Below, piece by piece: positions 1 through 13,351 of a DNA stretch of 64,000 bases (its first letter is position 1; the number at the start of each line of letters is the position of its first letter). Made by a program: the position numbers and the translations under genes. Source of the stretch: Polyodon spathula (Eukaryota; Chordata; Actinopteri; Acipenseriformes; Polyodontidae); contig NC_054548.1 in assembly GCF_017654505.1 (NCBI RefSeq), positions 29,649,274 through 29,713,273 of the forward strand, in the 5' to 3' direction. Under the pieces are notes generated by a model that was not told the DNA's origin, searched no databases, and was given only the letters and a program-made list of their open reading frames with translations.

Positions 1-928
1 CGTGTGGATATTAGAGTAAATCCCACACCCTGTCGTGCCTTATTGCTTACATATTTGTATTGTATAATCTAAATGTGTGTTTTTTATACTTTAAATATAT
101 GTGTTTTTTATAATCTAAATATGTCTTTTTATAATATTTTTATAATGAAAATATACACCTTCATTTGATGAATGTTTTATACAAATATATTATCAATTGT
201 CCAATTAAGTATTAATATTAATAAAATTAATATTAGAATATACATACAATTTATACAACACATGCATATACTTACATACAGTAACCCAAATATAAAATGC
301 AACACTATAACACTTTCATATAACTATAATTCCAAGGATTGGTCCTTTACAGAAAAGACAACACAAGATATAGAAGTTAATAAAGACGGGAGTAAACACT
401 TTAAAAATATATCCCTGTGTATTGTAGTAACTGATAGACAATCTAATATTTATTCAAGGGTTGTTCCTTGGTAAAATGTTACAATGAGATGATATGGGCG
501 CTAAGGTAACTTTAATTGTGTCTTGTGTAACTAAGCTATCTTGTATCTTTAGCCGTATTCCCACAGAATATGCAGGATTCGTGCCTGCACTGATGCCGTG
601 TTTCACTGTTTTACACACAACATTTCCAGTTCAGTGTCGGCAATTTGGCGGCTTTCACCCATTTACACAAAACTTGTGTTACATAATTTGCTAGTGTTCA
701 GTACCGTGATCAAAACAATGATGCCTTTGGTATCTGTCATGGTATGTGTGATATTTTTCACTATCCTTTCTGAATATCACAATAGACTAATGAAAAGATT
801 GGAAAACATACAGATAGAATTAAGCCATTACTTGCTTTTTATTACGCAGAACACCACATGTCATTAACTTTTCTACTATTGTGGAAAACACATTAGCATC
901 TCGCAAGTTGTGCATTTATCAATCAATC
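1..928. other. AT-rich intergenic DNA, no gene seen
   Basis: Short open frames here (for example 172-474) are low-complexity Ile/Asn/Tyr-rich products of AT-rich DNA and have no recognisable domain. Confidence 0.7.
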
Positions 929-1012
929 AATCAGTGAATCTTTATTTTATATAGTGCCTTTCATTGTGGAACACCATCACAAAGTGCTTTACAAGAGGCA
1001 GTAAATACAAGA
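929..1012 (+). repeat. short dispersed fish-type repeat fragment
   Basis: CTTTATTTTATATAGTGCCT followed by TTCATTGTGG and CATCACAAAGTGCTTTACA is a phrase I recognise as recurring in many fish genomes, generally as part of a dispersed repeat. Only the fragment is present, and the class is not decided. Confidence 0.4.
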
Positions 1013-2360
1013 AAACCCATAATACTTAAAATCCAGAGAAATGCATAATACATGATATTCAGTATCATGTATTATGTATTATACTATAACCAGCTCGCAT
1101 TTTAAATATTTGTAGTCAAATCGCCCGCACAATCCTCTGATTCAGTCATCCTTGTGATGCACTGAAGAGAACATTAGTACTTCTATTACAAACTACAGTA
1201 CTATTTTAAGAAGGATAGTAAAAATGCTGACGATGACAGCTGACAGCAAAAATGCATCCTATGATTGTGGCCATAAACACGGATTTAAAGCTGTTTTGGA
1301 CATTTAAAACAAAAACAAACAAAAAAAAAAACACCGGAATAAAAATACTTTGCATTAGAGATTCGTAATTTTATTGCAGAGCTCCAAAACATTTTTGTGA
1401 AAATATTTTACGTATGTCTTATTTACTCTATCTGTCTATACAAACACACACATTCATCTATCTTTTTATGGCATACAAATCAAATTGCATGATATCATTA
1501 ATTCTGATCATGCATTTTGCTTATATTTAAAACACATTAAGAATATATGTACATCGATATATGGATAAGTGAAGCACATATGTAACATATCAAATGGTAT
1601 ACATTGTATATATGTATAATATATTGAAAATATGTGTTCTTTCCATAGGGGCTTGTACCCAATTAAAAAACTTAACATTACATTTCAATGCTTAAGGTAT
1701 CAGTATAGGTTCACATTTAAACTAGGATATGTACAGAAACGGAAAAGCAAATGTTTTAGCTGCAATGGCAGGACAGTGGAAGTGCTTTGTGGTGTTAATG
1801 GTGCTTGCAGTATTTTTGTGGATTTTTTTTAAAATCTTAATACATTTATAATTAAGCTGTAAACACAACATAATGATTGTTTTTTTTAGTAGCCTGGTAT
1901 TTAATGCTATATGAGACCAAAGCCTAATATTTTCATTTCTAAACCATGAATAGAATGTTACCCATTGAATTGTGTATGGTTTACTTAACAGTTAAACTGT
2001 GCTTACAGGAAATGTACACAGACTGTTCAATATTTATACAAAATGTATTTCATGTGTGAGTAGGAGACATTCTGTTCTGTAACTGTTCTCGCAAAAAAAT
2101 TATAATAATAATAATAATAAAATGTTTAAAAAACAAACAAACAAAAAATCTTACTATGCCTATGGATAAATCAGACATGGCACAGTTTGACAGTGTACAC
2201 TGTACATGTGAAATAGCCTTACCACACCACTCTGAATGGAAAGATACTGTTCCTTACTTAACAGCCATTTTAACACAGTTTATGAGACGGCTATGGAAAG
2301 TCTGATCTCTCTTACTTAAGCAAACATTATGTTTTTAATTCCTATAGTCAGTCATTCCTT
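1013..2360. other. AT-rich intergenic DNA, no gene seen
   Basis: Contains a small imperfect palindrome (TACATGATATT...AGTATCATGTA, about 1046-1072). Nothing else stands out. Confidence 0.65.
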
Positions 2361-2430
<70 letters not shown>

Positions 2431-2446
2431 ATATATTATATATATA
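2361..2446 (+). repeat. poly-A and (TA)n microsatellite
   Basis: Sixteen A residues followed by about 35 imperfect TA units. Confidence 0.97.
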
Positions 2447-4371
2447 CGTCAGGTTATATATCTCACATAAAGAGGTTATGAGCACTGCATGGTTTATTTT
2501 CTCAATTTTTACATTATAAGCTATTGATTATTTGCCATACAGTGTGTGCATTTTGCAAAAACATCTGCAGTCTAAAACACAACCAAGCAGTGCTGTAAAC
2601 CCATAATGCTGGCAATAATAAGGCCATGATGCCTAGCATCAAAGCATTCCATATCATTAAAATCACTTCACTTTTGTTTGACCCTGCACATTTTCCAATA
2701 GCCAGATCCTTTGAATAAAACCATAAGGAATAGAAGTGGGCCTAAGCAGACTGTCTTTGTTCTCCTGGTGGTCCCGATGGTCAAAACTGTTGTTTTTGAG
2801 CATTAGTAATTGTAACCAGCAGCTTTTCTGGGTTGAAATGACTTCACTGCACAGATGTCATCCTTATCCCAGGAATAACCCCTGGCGGATACATTAAGTT
2901 GCAGGGTGTTCATTGGGCTGCCTTGGATACTCACTCATCCCTAGTTATCAGCCTCCCCCTGATGAGAGGAATTCTCTCTTGTGCCCTTGGTAATTGACAT
3001 CATGGGAGTAACTGAACTAATTAAATCCAGACAGCTCTGGTGTAGGAGAAAAAACTTATCATACTAAAAAGGGGATTTACCATGGGAACTTTGAGTATCA
3101 CTGATAAATAAGAAAGCAATTCCCATTTTATTATTGATTCATTAAGATCCAGGAAAACATTTGGATGCAGTAAGTAAGCTGATGTGAAGAAAACAACTTT
3201 AGAAAGCTCATATTTCCATCTGGATGAACTTGTATCAACATTCACAATATATCGAGTCTCTACAGTATGTTCTATACAGTATGTTATATTTTTCTGGTGA
3301 ATGTCATAATAGTCTGAATGCTTGTTTGAAATAGATTGTAAAAAAAAAATATATCCAGTTAAATATAACAAAAAGTCGTTGGCACCCTGTAAAACTAGCC
3401 ACGCTAAAGTCGACTTTATTTTAACTTTAATTCTTTCAAGTAGACCTCACATTGTCACATATCTGGTATAAGACAAGCCCAGTGGATAGAACTGAAAACA
3501 CGTATTCCTGTAGATAAAACTAGGACATGTTTACATGAGAGTAAATGTTGTGCAACCACACCCAAACATTACTTAACTCTAAATATTATGCAATAAAGTA
3601 TATCTATTTGAAAGAAGAAAATCCATGTTCATTCATCCATGAAATTATTCAAAAGAAAAAAAAAAAAAAACTGAACATGTTTCCATTGCTACTGCTATGT
3701 CAGGTACACTTTAGAGTATCCACCTCATGTTACTCTGAGGTGTTGAATACTCCATCCCCCCCAACCCAAAGTGTGGGTGACGACTATATGCTTCCAAATT
3801 GTTTTTGTTCTAGGGCCTCAATACAGATGGAGATCTTATTAACTACAGATTAAGTGCCTGACCTAACACTTGCAAGTGTCAAGTAGAAAATGGACACCAC
3901 TACCAGTGTTATTACAGCACAGTATATATCATGTAACATGTAACAGTATGTCCCCTTATTGAATTGCTTCAAATAATAATGGGAGAAAAACAAACAAACA
4001 TTTAAAACATGCTGGTGACATATAATAGATACCAAGCACGGCAAGCCTGCTCATCAACTCTAAGGGGAGACATAGCTACATTCACAATGACTTCTGTCAC
4101 CCAGAACGGAATGTTCGTACTGTACTATACGTTTCTAGATTTTGGAAATGCAAATTCTAAAAGTGGAATACCTGCGCCGGTATAAGCCAGTGCCACTTGG
4201 GTATGATTAACACCGTTCCATGTGTCAAAAAGGGCTAAATTGCAGAATCGTCATATTACTAAGACAGAAATACACTTATCTTCTTATCGCCTGTAACCCT
4301 GTTGCTAATCTTGTGTTAAGAAATTCATACAGCACTACATCAAAACAAGTAACTCATGGGCCAATGAAACG

Positions 4372-4372
<1 letters not shown>
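2447..4372. other. intergenic DNA, no gene seen
   Basis: About 2720-3010 is of higher complexity and moderate GC but has no supported frame. The open frame at 3021-3371 (minus) lacks any family signature. Confidence 0.6.

Positions 4373-4434
<62 letters not shown>
4373..4434 (+). repeat. (TA)n microsatellite at a Tc1 left end
   Basis: 31 uninterrupted TA units; the last one abuts the Tc1 terminal repeat. Confidence 0.98.
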
Positions 4435-4437
<3 letters not shown>

Positions 4438-6047
4438 CTCTGGAAAAAATTAAGAGACCACTGCAAATTTTTCTTAAATCAGCATCTCTACATGTATGGC
4501 AGCCATTCCATTCCAGTGTCTGTTGAATTCCAACACAGGCACCCCTCATTCTACTGAATGAGGTACTGATTAGGGGATCACCTGAACCAAATCTTATTTA
4601 ACGAGGAAAAGTATAAAAACCACTCCTGTGGTCATCACTATCCTCTTGCAATAGGACCAGCTGGATGGCAAAACAGTGCTAGTAGTACCTCAAAAGTAAT
4701 TAGAATAAAAAAATAACTACTGACCATGCCCAAAGAGTTGAAAAGGAAACTTTTGAGAGAAGAAAAGAAGGGTTCAATTCTGGCTTTACTGGCAGAGGGA
4801 TACAGTGAGCGTCGGGTTGCTTCCATCCTTAAAATTTCAAAGATGGCGGTTCATAAGAACAAGGTCAAGACAGCACACATTGGGACAACAAAGCTACAGA
4901 CCGGCAGAGGGCAAAAACGACTCTCCACTGACCGGGATGACCGCCAACTCATTCGAATATCACTCAGCAACCGAAGGATGACATCAAGTGACCTACAAAA
5001 AGAATGGCAAACGGCAGCTGGGGTGAAGTGCATGGTAAGGACGGTTTGAAACAGGCTCCTAGGGGCAGGGCTGAAGTCGTGCAAAGCTAGAAAAAAAGCC
5101 CTTCATCAATGAGAAGCAAAGAAGAGCCAGGCTGAGGTTTGCAAAAGACCATAAGGATTGGACCGTAGAGGACTGGAGTAAGGTCATCTTCTCTGATGAG
5201 TCCAATTTTCAGCTTTGCCCAACACCTGGTCGTCTAATGGTTAGACGGAGACCTGGAGAGGCCTACAAGCCACTGTGTCTCGCACCCACTGTGAAATGTG
5301 GTGGAGGATCGGTGATGATCTGGGGGCGCTTCAGCAAGGGCAGATTTGTCTTTGTGAAGGACGCATGAATCAAGCCAAGTACAAGGTTGTCCTGGAAGAA
5401 AACTTGCTTCCTTCTGCTCTGACAATGTTCCCCAACTCTGAGGATTGTTTTTTTCAGCAGGACAATGCTCCATGCCACACAGCCAGGTCAACCAAGGTGT
5501 GGAAGGAGGACTACCAGATCAAGACCCTGTCATGGCCAGCCCAATCTCCAGACCTGAACCCCATTGAAAACCTCTGGAATGTGATCAAGAGGAAGATGGA
5601 TGGTCACAAACCATCAAACAAAGCCGAGCTGCTTGAATTTTTGTGCCAGGAGTGGCATAAAGTCACCCAACATCAATGTGAAAGACTGGTGGAGAGCATG
5701 TCAAGACGCATGAAAGCTGTGATTGAAAATCAGGGTTATTCCACCAAATATTGATTTCTGAACTCTTCCTAAGTTAAAACATTAGTATTGTGTTGTTTAA
5801 AAATGAATATGAACTTATTTTCTTTGCATTATTCGAGGTCTGACAACACTGCATCATTTTTGTTATTTTGACCAGTTGTCATTTTCTGCAAATAAATGCT
5901 CTAAATGACAATATTTTTATTTGGAATTTGGGAGAAATGTTGTCAGTAGTTTATAGAATAAAACAAAAATGTTCATTTTAGCCAAACACATACCTATAAA
6001 TAGTAAAACCAGAGAAACTGATAATTTTGCAGTGGTCTCTTAATTTA
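4435..6047 (+). mobile_element. Tc1/mariner transposon, decayed, right end clipped
   Basis: The left terminal inverted repeat starts CAGCTCTGGAAAA after a TA dinucleotide and continues into AAGAGACCACTGCAAA. Its inverse TTTGCAGTGGTCTCTT is found at about 6026-6042. The right repeat then runs straight into TATATATA, so its outermost 15 or so bases are missing. The element sits in a long (TA)n tract, the expected target. It carries a broken transposase of the DD34E type. Confidence 0.92.
4726..5754 (+). pseudogene. Tc1-family transposase, frameshifted
   Basis: The N-terminal part (107 codons from 4726) has a helix-turn-helix-like region (about residues 13-45) typical of Tc1 paired-type DNA-binding domains. 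It stops at a TGA near 5047 where the family has Arg, a likely CpG decay. The reading then continues in another frame from about 5090 (FSDESNFQL, first catalytic Asp), and returns to the first frame near 5335 after a small loss around the GGGSVMIWG block. The C-terminal part holds QQDNAPCHTA (second Asp) and [12 protein letters not shown] (catalytic Glu), ending at TGA 5752-5754. All catalytic residues are visible but not in one frame, so the copy is dead. Confidence 0.9.
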
Positions 6048-6670
6048 TATATATATCAAATAAAAAAATGCCAACCAGGGACAGAGCTACATCAGTCAAT
6101 AGTGCTTCCCCACGATTGTCCAAAGTACATTCTGAGGAAATACCAGTAGCCTTTCTTTAAAAAAAAAAAAAAAAAAAAAAAGATTGATCTGAAGTTAAGA
6201 ATAGGACATCCTTTACCGGATAAATTTTTTATGAAGTTCATGTTACAGTGAAGCGATTCTGATAGTCGCAATGCTGAGTATAGAAAACATATTATGTAGT
6301 TTAAAAATAAACTTAATTAGTAGTAGCGGAAGCATGTTAGCTTTATCGTAGAATATTAAGGAATCTATCTATTTTCTGCTGTCAAGAGCAGAAACATTGA
6401 AACACATTTGTACATTTCACCATCCTTAATGTAAAAAAAGAGATCGCTGACAGTTTTGTTTTGTCTCTATTCATCCTGGAGATTTAGTTCGTAAGTTTCA
6501 GTAATATCTTTCTAAAATCTAGAGAAAAGTCGTAACATTTAAATGGACCTTTAAAATGCAAATTCTTCAATTTAAAGTTTTACAGTTAAGTGGTACAGTT
6601 TGTGTCAAACAAGTTTGTATTATCGTACTAATTAAACTAATTTTTATTTAATAAATTTAATTTTTAAAAG

Positions 6671-6672
6671 TA

Positions 6673-6706
<34 letters not shown>
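6671..6706 (+). repeat. (TA)n followed by poly-T
   Basis: About ten TA units and then about 17 T residues. Confidence 0.95.
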
Positions 6707-6708
<2 letters not shown>

Positions 6709-8237
6709 TCTTTGGTAGTTAATTTCTCTTTGTTCCAGATATTACCATTGGAAATTCATTATCTTACAGTCCGATAAAAACATTCTGCTTTATTCTATGT
6801 ACGTAACCAGTTGAAGTGGATTAATAAAAATAAGTCTGTTGTTTTAACTTATAAACCAGGTTACCCTGAAACATGTCTAAAAAACACAGGTTTAATTATC
6901 AGCTGACTGAACTTTTTTAAATTGTATGCATCTTTTCCCTCCCTTTGTAAAACTACAGAAGCTCAAATAATGCAAAACATCCTTTCTAAAGAATAATAAA
7001 TGTAAGCAGCTTTTTACTCCAATAACACAGCAGAAAGGAAACTGCTAGTGCATGACAAGACAGCATTTGCTTTCAAGCTAACGTCCTTGAATATACTAGT
7101 TTTTGATACACATGAACCCTTTTCTCGGATGCTAGTGATTATGAAAATGCATTAAGGCAGCAAAAGGAGGTATAATTCCCTTTTTCTCTGTGCTAGCCAG
7201 CGTGTCCGGTTTGTTCGAAATGATTCCTATCCTTCAGGACTCCCATCGGCCCATGGAATAAAAGTGGGTTGTGCATCAGTGGTTTTCTGTGGGCTCCCAG
7301 ACCATATCAAACAGGCTGTAAAGAGCTCTTCATTCAGCAAACGCAAAATCCTAATTTGCAGCCTGGTGCCGAAAGGGAGGGCAGGAGAACTCAGACAGTA
7401 AATGCACATTCCAGAGATAGTGGTTAATGGTCAGGAAAAGCAGGGATTTATTCAAGCATGGCAGAGAACATTCAAGATTTAATTTATGGGCAGGTTTGCG
7501 TCCTGGCTGTGCAAAGTTGTCGGTCTTCCCTGGGGATTCCACAGGGAACATTTCACTGTCTCTGACATGTAAGAGAGACAAAATCATCAAGGTGCAGCAC
7601 ACCCTACCTGCTAGGCACCCGGTAAGCTCAAGTGGACACCTTTAGGGCTGTCCTTTGTCCTCCATTAGCAGCTAGCTTACTGATATCTGCTCTCGAGTGC
7701 CTGAGTGTAAAGAGGCAACTGCCTTGGTCATGGGATCGGATGACTTCGACTGACCATCCATTCTCCTGCACTGTTGTGGAGAATTGGAGCAGTGAGTACA
7801 GTACAGTAATTGGACATTATAAATTGAGGAGCAAAATGGGGGTAAAATAATTGGCTAAAAGGAAAATTAAACAAAAAGCTCTGAATGCCTTTGTACAAAG
7901 CCTGAAGCCTTCCTGTGAACCAACCTGCCTTTGGGTGCAACATAAATATGTAAGTGGTAAATAAATGATAGAATCTAACATTATATATATTATTGGTTTA
8001 ATGAAGAGGAGTTATACAAACCCAAGTAATAAAACCTGTAGGTACAATAGCATTTAAATAGCAACGTATTGGTTTTAAGTAATTTTCTCACCCCACTTAA
8101 CAGTATGGTCAAATATATGAAAGCACAAACATGCACCACTAATGAGGCACCAGTCTTAAGTGCAGGTTAGCATGGCTATGTAATTTAACTCATTTATGCT
8201 CTTAAACTTTAATGATTAGTGTTGTATAAACAGGGCT

Positions 8238-8240
<3 letters not shown>

Positions 8241-8283
<43 letters not shown>
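8241..8283 (+). repeat. poly-T tract of 43
   Basis: Uninterrupted T run; no retroposed sequence was recognised beside it. Confidence 0.95.
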
Positions 8284-8291
<8 letters not shown>

Positions 8292-8516
8292 TGGAAAATG
8301 CTGTATTCCTGTTTACACAGGTGTTAGACTGGCTTGCCCAGGATTTGGTCCACAAAAAGTCTTCTGTAACTACAAGATTTTAATGAATTGTGCTAATCAC
8401 TATGTCACAGGAGCAGGAATTGTCGGAAGCTGAAAGCAGCCAATTTATTAAGGTAAACAGCTTAAACAGAGATGTTTCTTTATTTACAAAAAACACATAG
8501 TGCCATTGTAGCAGAG

Positions 8517-9203
8517 CGGTAGGAAAGCCCTGCTAATGTATTTTGTTTATTTATTTTTAGAACGGGGTCTCCCCCTCCGCCCCTGCGTTATTTAGGTATT
8601 ATGATTTATTTATTGTATTTGTTTATTGTGTTTATTCTGTGTATTTATATATGACGGCGCAGCCGTGCATTTTTGTTTTGTTATTGTTTTAAAAATGTAT
8701 TTATTATAAATGACGACGGGGCCGTATTTTGTTTGTGCAGCGTGGATGGGAAGCCCATCCACGTTAATAATCAAAACCCGTGAAGAAGGTGGCCATCTCC
8801 CGAATTAATTGAGTGATTAACTTATTGCTAATCGGGAGATAGTCACCTGTATAAAAAGCCTGCAGCGGTCCATGTTCGAAGTGTGGGGTGTTCAGAGGCG
8901 GAACACTATAAACTATAAACTATAAACTATAAACTATAAACTATAAACTATAACAGGATCAGTGACAGCAATCTGCCCAGCCTGACCCGTGTGTATAATT
9001 TATGTTGTGTTCGTGATTTGTTGTTGTTGTTGTTTGAATATTTATTTTCCTCTGTGAGCACAGTGTTATTTTTGTTTAAATATTTTATTTATGTTTGGTT
9101 ATTTTAATAAACGGCTCACGCCGAGTCTTTTGTAAACCTCACTTACCTGACCTGTGTGTGCTTCCTGCTGGTCTGAGTCACCGCAAAGCCATTTCCTGTC
9201 ACA
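8517..9203 (+). mobile_element. solo LTR, family A, plus orientation
   Basis: About 690 bases starting TGTAGCAGAG and ending CCTGTCACA (TGT...ACA). Inside are a TATAAAAAG box (8850-8858), an AATAAA signal (9106-9111), and a perfect 10-bp stem hairpin at 8741-8763 (CGTGGATGGG, AAG loop, CCCATCCACG). A related sequence lies antisense at 63248-63846. No internal gag or pol is attached, so it looks like a solo LTR. Target-site duplication was not recognised. Confidence 0.72.
8905..8953 (+). repeat. tandem 7-mer (ACTATAA) x7
   Basis: Seven exact head-to-tail copies of ACTATAA, located 47 bases after the TATA box of the solo LTR, where the LTR transcript leader would begin. The related LTR near 63.5 kb lacks this array. 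Confidence 0.95.
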
Positions 9204-12200
9204 GCTATATACACTAAATGTTGCATGGATATAGAAACCTTCTCAGACTTTAAAAGTTGTTGTTGAATAATACTCCAGTTTTAACAGTCTCTTAATATAT
9301 GTATCAAGTTGATAAGTAAATAATTTTATAAATACAGAACATAGAATTAATCCACAACTTTTTTAAAATGAATTAAATAGCATTTCGATTAAATACAGCA
9401 GTAGGTGAACAAGTTTAATGAAACGAGAATGATCCAGTATCATAGTTTAACCTTCATAGTGGTGTGCGTGTATGTTAAATTCAAAACAATTTTAACTTAC
9501 TTAAAAAGCTTTTGTGTTGTGTTTTGCTGTTCTCTCCTCCCATGTTGAAGAGATCTGTTGGGGTAATTTGTGTATTTTTTATTTATGTTCTGGGAGTAAA
9601 ATTCCACCCATCAAAGTACTATTTAAACTACCACCTTGTCAGTGGAGCAGAACAGCACAAGTTTATTGTTTTGTTTTTATTTCTAAAATGGCAACGATAA
9701 GTTCTTTGAATCATGATTGTTACAAGCATTTGTAAATTATTTATTTGCAGTTGCGGTTTCAAGACCTGTGGTCCTGACCACGGTCTAGAATAAAAGGATA
9801 AATATCAACAAAAATATATAGTCCAAGTCTACACATACGCTAGTCAAAGTGGCATTATAATGTTGTAATAAAAGTGTTTTGTTTTATTTTATTTATTGCT
9901 GCCACAATACACAAGAACATACTTTTAGTGATGTTTTTCAGAGTTTGTTAATATTTTAATAATTCAAATGTGTGTTTTGACATTACTGTAACGTGAAGAG
10001 GATGAATAAATAGCCTACGCAAAATGTCGGAATGACAGTTTGGAATGACCAGGCTTCTGGTTTGAAAAAGGGCTGGAGATGACAAGCGAACACTAGTTCT
10101 GAACTCATAAAGAGCAGTCTTGGTATTTAATTTACTGTATACAATGACCATTGCACGCTGCATTTTAAGTGTGTGTGTGTATTCTTAACAAGGATTTCTC
10201 ACTGATAAGAAACATGAAATCCCTGATAATGTGTGCAATACAGGGTCAAAAGGGTCAGATTAGCAAATCTGGTTTCTGTTTGTGCAATAATATGCATACC
10301 ATAGTGTAGATTGCTCTATAAACGCCTGTGTGCTGTGTATTCTGAGTAGTGAAACTGAGTACTCTACAACTTAGATTGTATAAAACACTTTGAGGAACAA
10401 GATTATAATTATTCTACCAGTTTTTCAACTCACTATAAATAAACATCCATACAGTACATTTGGTAAACTGAATGTGTATAATTCAACTTGTCCAATGGCA
10501 AATAGTTATGCTATACAAAAGTCAAAAATAAGGTAATTGTTATGAATTTGGATTTTTTTATTGTGTCAGACCAAGTTACTCAGCAAATTCAGCTGTTCGA
10601 TTTATAGAAAGCATAAAAAAACTTTTGTTTTCCAGGGTCTTTCACTTCTTCAAAATGAATGCCTATCTCAAAACTCAAGGTTTGGTGTGGGTGATTTACT
10701 CTCCTGACCAGATTAGATACTCACAATTTTTGAATTCCCCACAATAGCAGTGGGGATTGTAGAAGATGTGACCATGGCAAGGACTTGTATTTATTTACTG
10801 TACAAGATGGACAGCTCAGGCCCGTTTCTGCCCTCGTACTATGTAAGTGACAGTGACAGGTTCTTGACAGACGAGTGGCATTTTAGTGAGAAAATAATAA
10901 AGTTGTATCTGAGGTTGCTGAGGTCGGTTATAGGTGAAGTCATTCTAAGGAAAAGCCTGTTGTCTGTGCTACTGCTTTAGCTAGCATAACTAGCAGGAAA
11001 TGTAAACATTCAGACTAACACATGGCACTTAACGCACTGCTCAGGTGTGCTGCTCTTCATTACTGACCCTCAGTATAATCTAATCAGGCAATGTTCAGGT
11101 CGTGCAAGTATTATTATAGAAAGCTCCGCACCTCATTTATGACAGTTAGCCATTATTTCGTGGCTTATAGCTTTACACATCTGTGGCTGCATTAGAATGT
11201 ATCTGGAGTCCCTGTTTAAACAGTAAAGCAATAACATCACCACTTCCAATATTTGCTTGAGTTGCATCCACCCTTGGATTTAAATGCATGTGACCAGCAG
11301 ACTGGCAGGAAATACAGAAAACAAACCTCAACAAACCAACAAAAAAAAAAAAAAAAACCATTAAAATCCTAGTTCAGCTTGTAAATTCAAACTTCACAGT
11401 GCAGGTGTACTAATGTTATTATTAAACTCTGTTTTCTTGTCTTAAAGTTTGCAAGTTTTCTTACTTGTGTTATAAAACAAATGGTATTTATAAGTTTGTG
11501 AATATGTAATAATGTGTTTGTGGTTTATGGTTTACTTCAGGCTTTGGAGGTTTGAGCTGAGATGTTTTTGCAGATATTTGTACATTACAAAATATTACTT
11601 GGAAATAGAGACAATTGGATGTTTACCTTTTTAGTTATTACTGCTCATGTGAACTAAAGTCTTGATAATAGACATTTGACCAGGAAATAATACGGGTCAA
11701 AGATACAAAAGTGATGCAAAGATGTGCTTCTTTTTTTGCAGCACTTTAATGAAGAACACTTGAATGGCCTACATGGTGAATGCCTGAACAACTTTTTTGA
11801 ATGTATGTTCATGCTGTTATTTGTGCCATAGTTAATCTTTGCTCTTATTTTTTTTTTTTTATTGATATAAATATATACTGGCGTTGAGGTGAATAGTGTA
11901 TTGTCCAAAGGAAAAAAGCTAAAAGATAGTTACCTTATGTTGTTTAGTTGATCAATATTTCCAAATTCACTAACATACAGTAACCACTTTTTTCTTTCTT
12001 GTCAGGTTCTTCCCCATTACATATAGACACTCTGTGCACACAGTAATCCTAGCCAACCCACCTTTCCAGCCCTGATCAGCCAGTCAATCGGCCCTAATTG
12101 CAAGTTGCAAGCCTGTAGAAGTGTCAGGTGGCGGCACTCAGTCTGCGGGAGATCGGGTTACTGTGAAAAGAAGACACAATGTCCAATTTCCAGATACCCA

Positions 12201-12411
12201 GAACACCTGACTGTACCTGTCTGCAATTTGTAATTCCTTCTGGCACCAAGAAACATCTGATTCTCAGGCACCAAGGTGCATAAAGATAAAGATATAGGAA
12301 AACGTTACACACAAAACTAACTGATTTATTACACACAATGCCTCTTTGTGATAAGAGATGCCATTAAGGATTAAGTGGTCCTGATTCTCATTTGTGGTTA
12401 TGGGTTAACAG
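9204..12411. other. intergenic DNA, no gene seen
   Basis: No domain-bearing frame or recognised repeat. Short frames are unsupported. Confidence 0.6.
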
Positions 12412-12443
<32 letters not shown>

Positions 12444-12455
12444 TTTGTTTGTTTT
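12412..12455 (+). repeat. (TTTA)n microsatellite
   Basis: About eight ATTT units followed by TTTG variants. Confidence 0.95.
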
Positions 12456-12499
12456 AAATAATAGTCTCAGGATAATTTATATGGTCTAACTATATAATG

Positions 12500-13100
12500 G
12501 AATAATTCAATAGAAAGATTCCCTGCACTCTGATTGGCTGAGCTAGGGGGATATAATCCCTATTAGAAAACAATTGAGTGTGAACAGCCAGTCAGCTTTC
12601 AGATCTAGCGGGCTTCAATTTTTCATAGATGCCCGCTGGAACATTGAAGTGCTTAACTGTATATTAAATTTTAAATCAATCCACCCATGAATACCTGTTT
12701 TTATCCTTAACATTCTAATCTACAAGTAATCTTAACATAAAAAGCTACTTAAACATACTTTCTGACGCTGATCTAGAGACAAGAGAAATCATGTCTGTGA
12801 CAGGACACTGTAATGAAAGCTCAATTCTCAGCTACTGGACAGCAAATCAACAGGGAAGACACGATTAGTCCACAGTTATGTAATCAGCTGGATCCAAACA
12901 ACACCCTCCCTCAAAATCAGCCAGTCAAACTGCCAACCCTGTTTCAGTTCTTTCCGCACCAGCCAATCCACTGCCTGCCAGCTTGAATGATGCCCCGCCT
13001 CCAACAAGAAGTCTGACTCAATACTACATTGACTATTCAACAATTCTACATGTCCAGATAGATTATATTAAAAAAGAGTAAGAACCCAATAAATAAATAT
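12500..13100 (+). repeat. probable body of the foldback-repeat family, copy 1
   Basis: Stretches such as TCTAGCGGGCTTCAATTTTT, GGACAGCAAATCAACAGGG and CCAAACAACACCCT have loose counterparts in 52620-52900 in the same order. This suggests that the foldback is one end of a longer, non-coding transposon. Alignment by eye only. Confidence 0.35.
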
Positions 13101-13109
13101 AGTTAGCCA

Positions 13110-13132
13110 AATAATAATAATAATAATAAAAA

Positions 13133-13193
<61 letters not shown>
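13110..13193 (+). repeat. (AAT)n microsatellite
   Basis: About 28 AAT units with AAA interruptions, 160 bases before foldback copy 1. Confidence 0.97.
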
Positions 13194-13194
<1 letters not shown>

Positions 13195-13351
13195 TTTTCT
13201 CTGTGTATGTTGTTTTTATATTCTTATTATGTTAGCGACTATTTTGCTCAGCGAAGGTTACCTGGCAAAATCTTAGAAGTTCAAGGTAAATATAGGTTTT
13301 AAAGTTTTTTTTTTTTTTTTAAGAGAAAATAAAGTAAATCGTTTTCAAATA

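Larger units (their letters stand above)
6048..8516. other. intergenic DNA with one complex, GC-richer island
   Basis: About 7190-7640 is free of low-complexity sequence and richer in GC than its flanks, with no convincing frame or splice structure. It is a candidate conserved noncoding element; the rest is AT-rich. Confidence 0.5.

Noticed and set aside
172..474. 100-codon open frame
   Set aside because: Composition is that of translated AT-rich DNA; no domain, splice site or promoter context.
4220..4549. Open frames reading (YI)n on both strands
   Set aside because: They are produced by the (TA)n microsatellite; the same applies to frames at 23.8, 28.7, 29.9, 33.9, 56.2, 59.7 and 61.0 kb.
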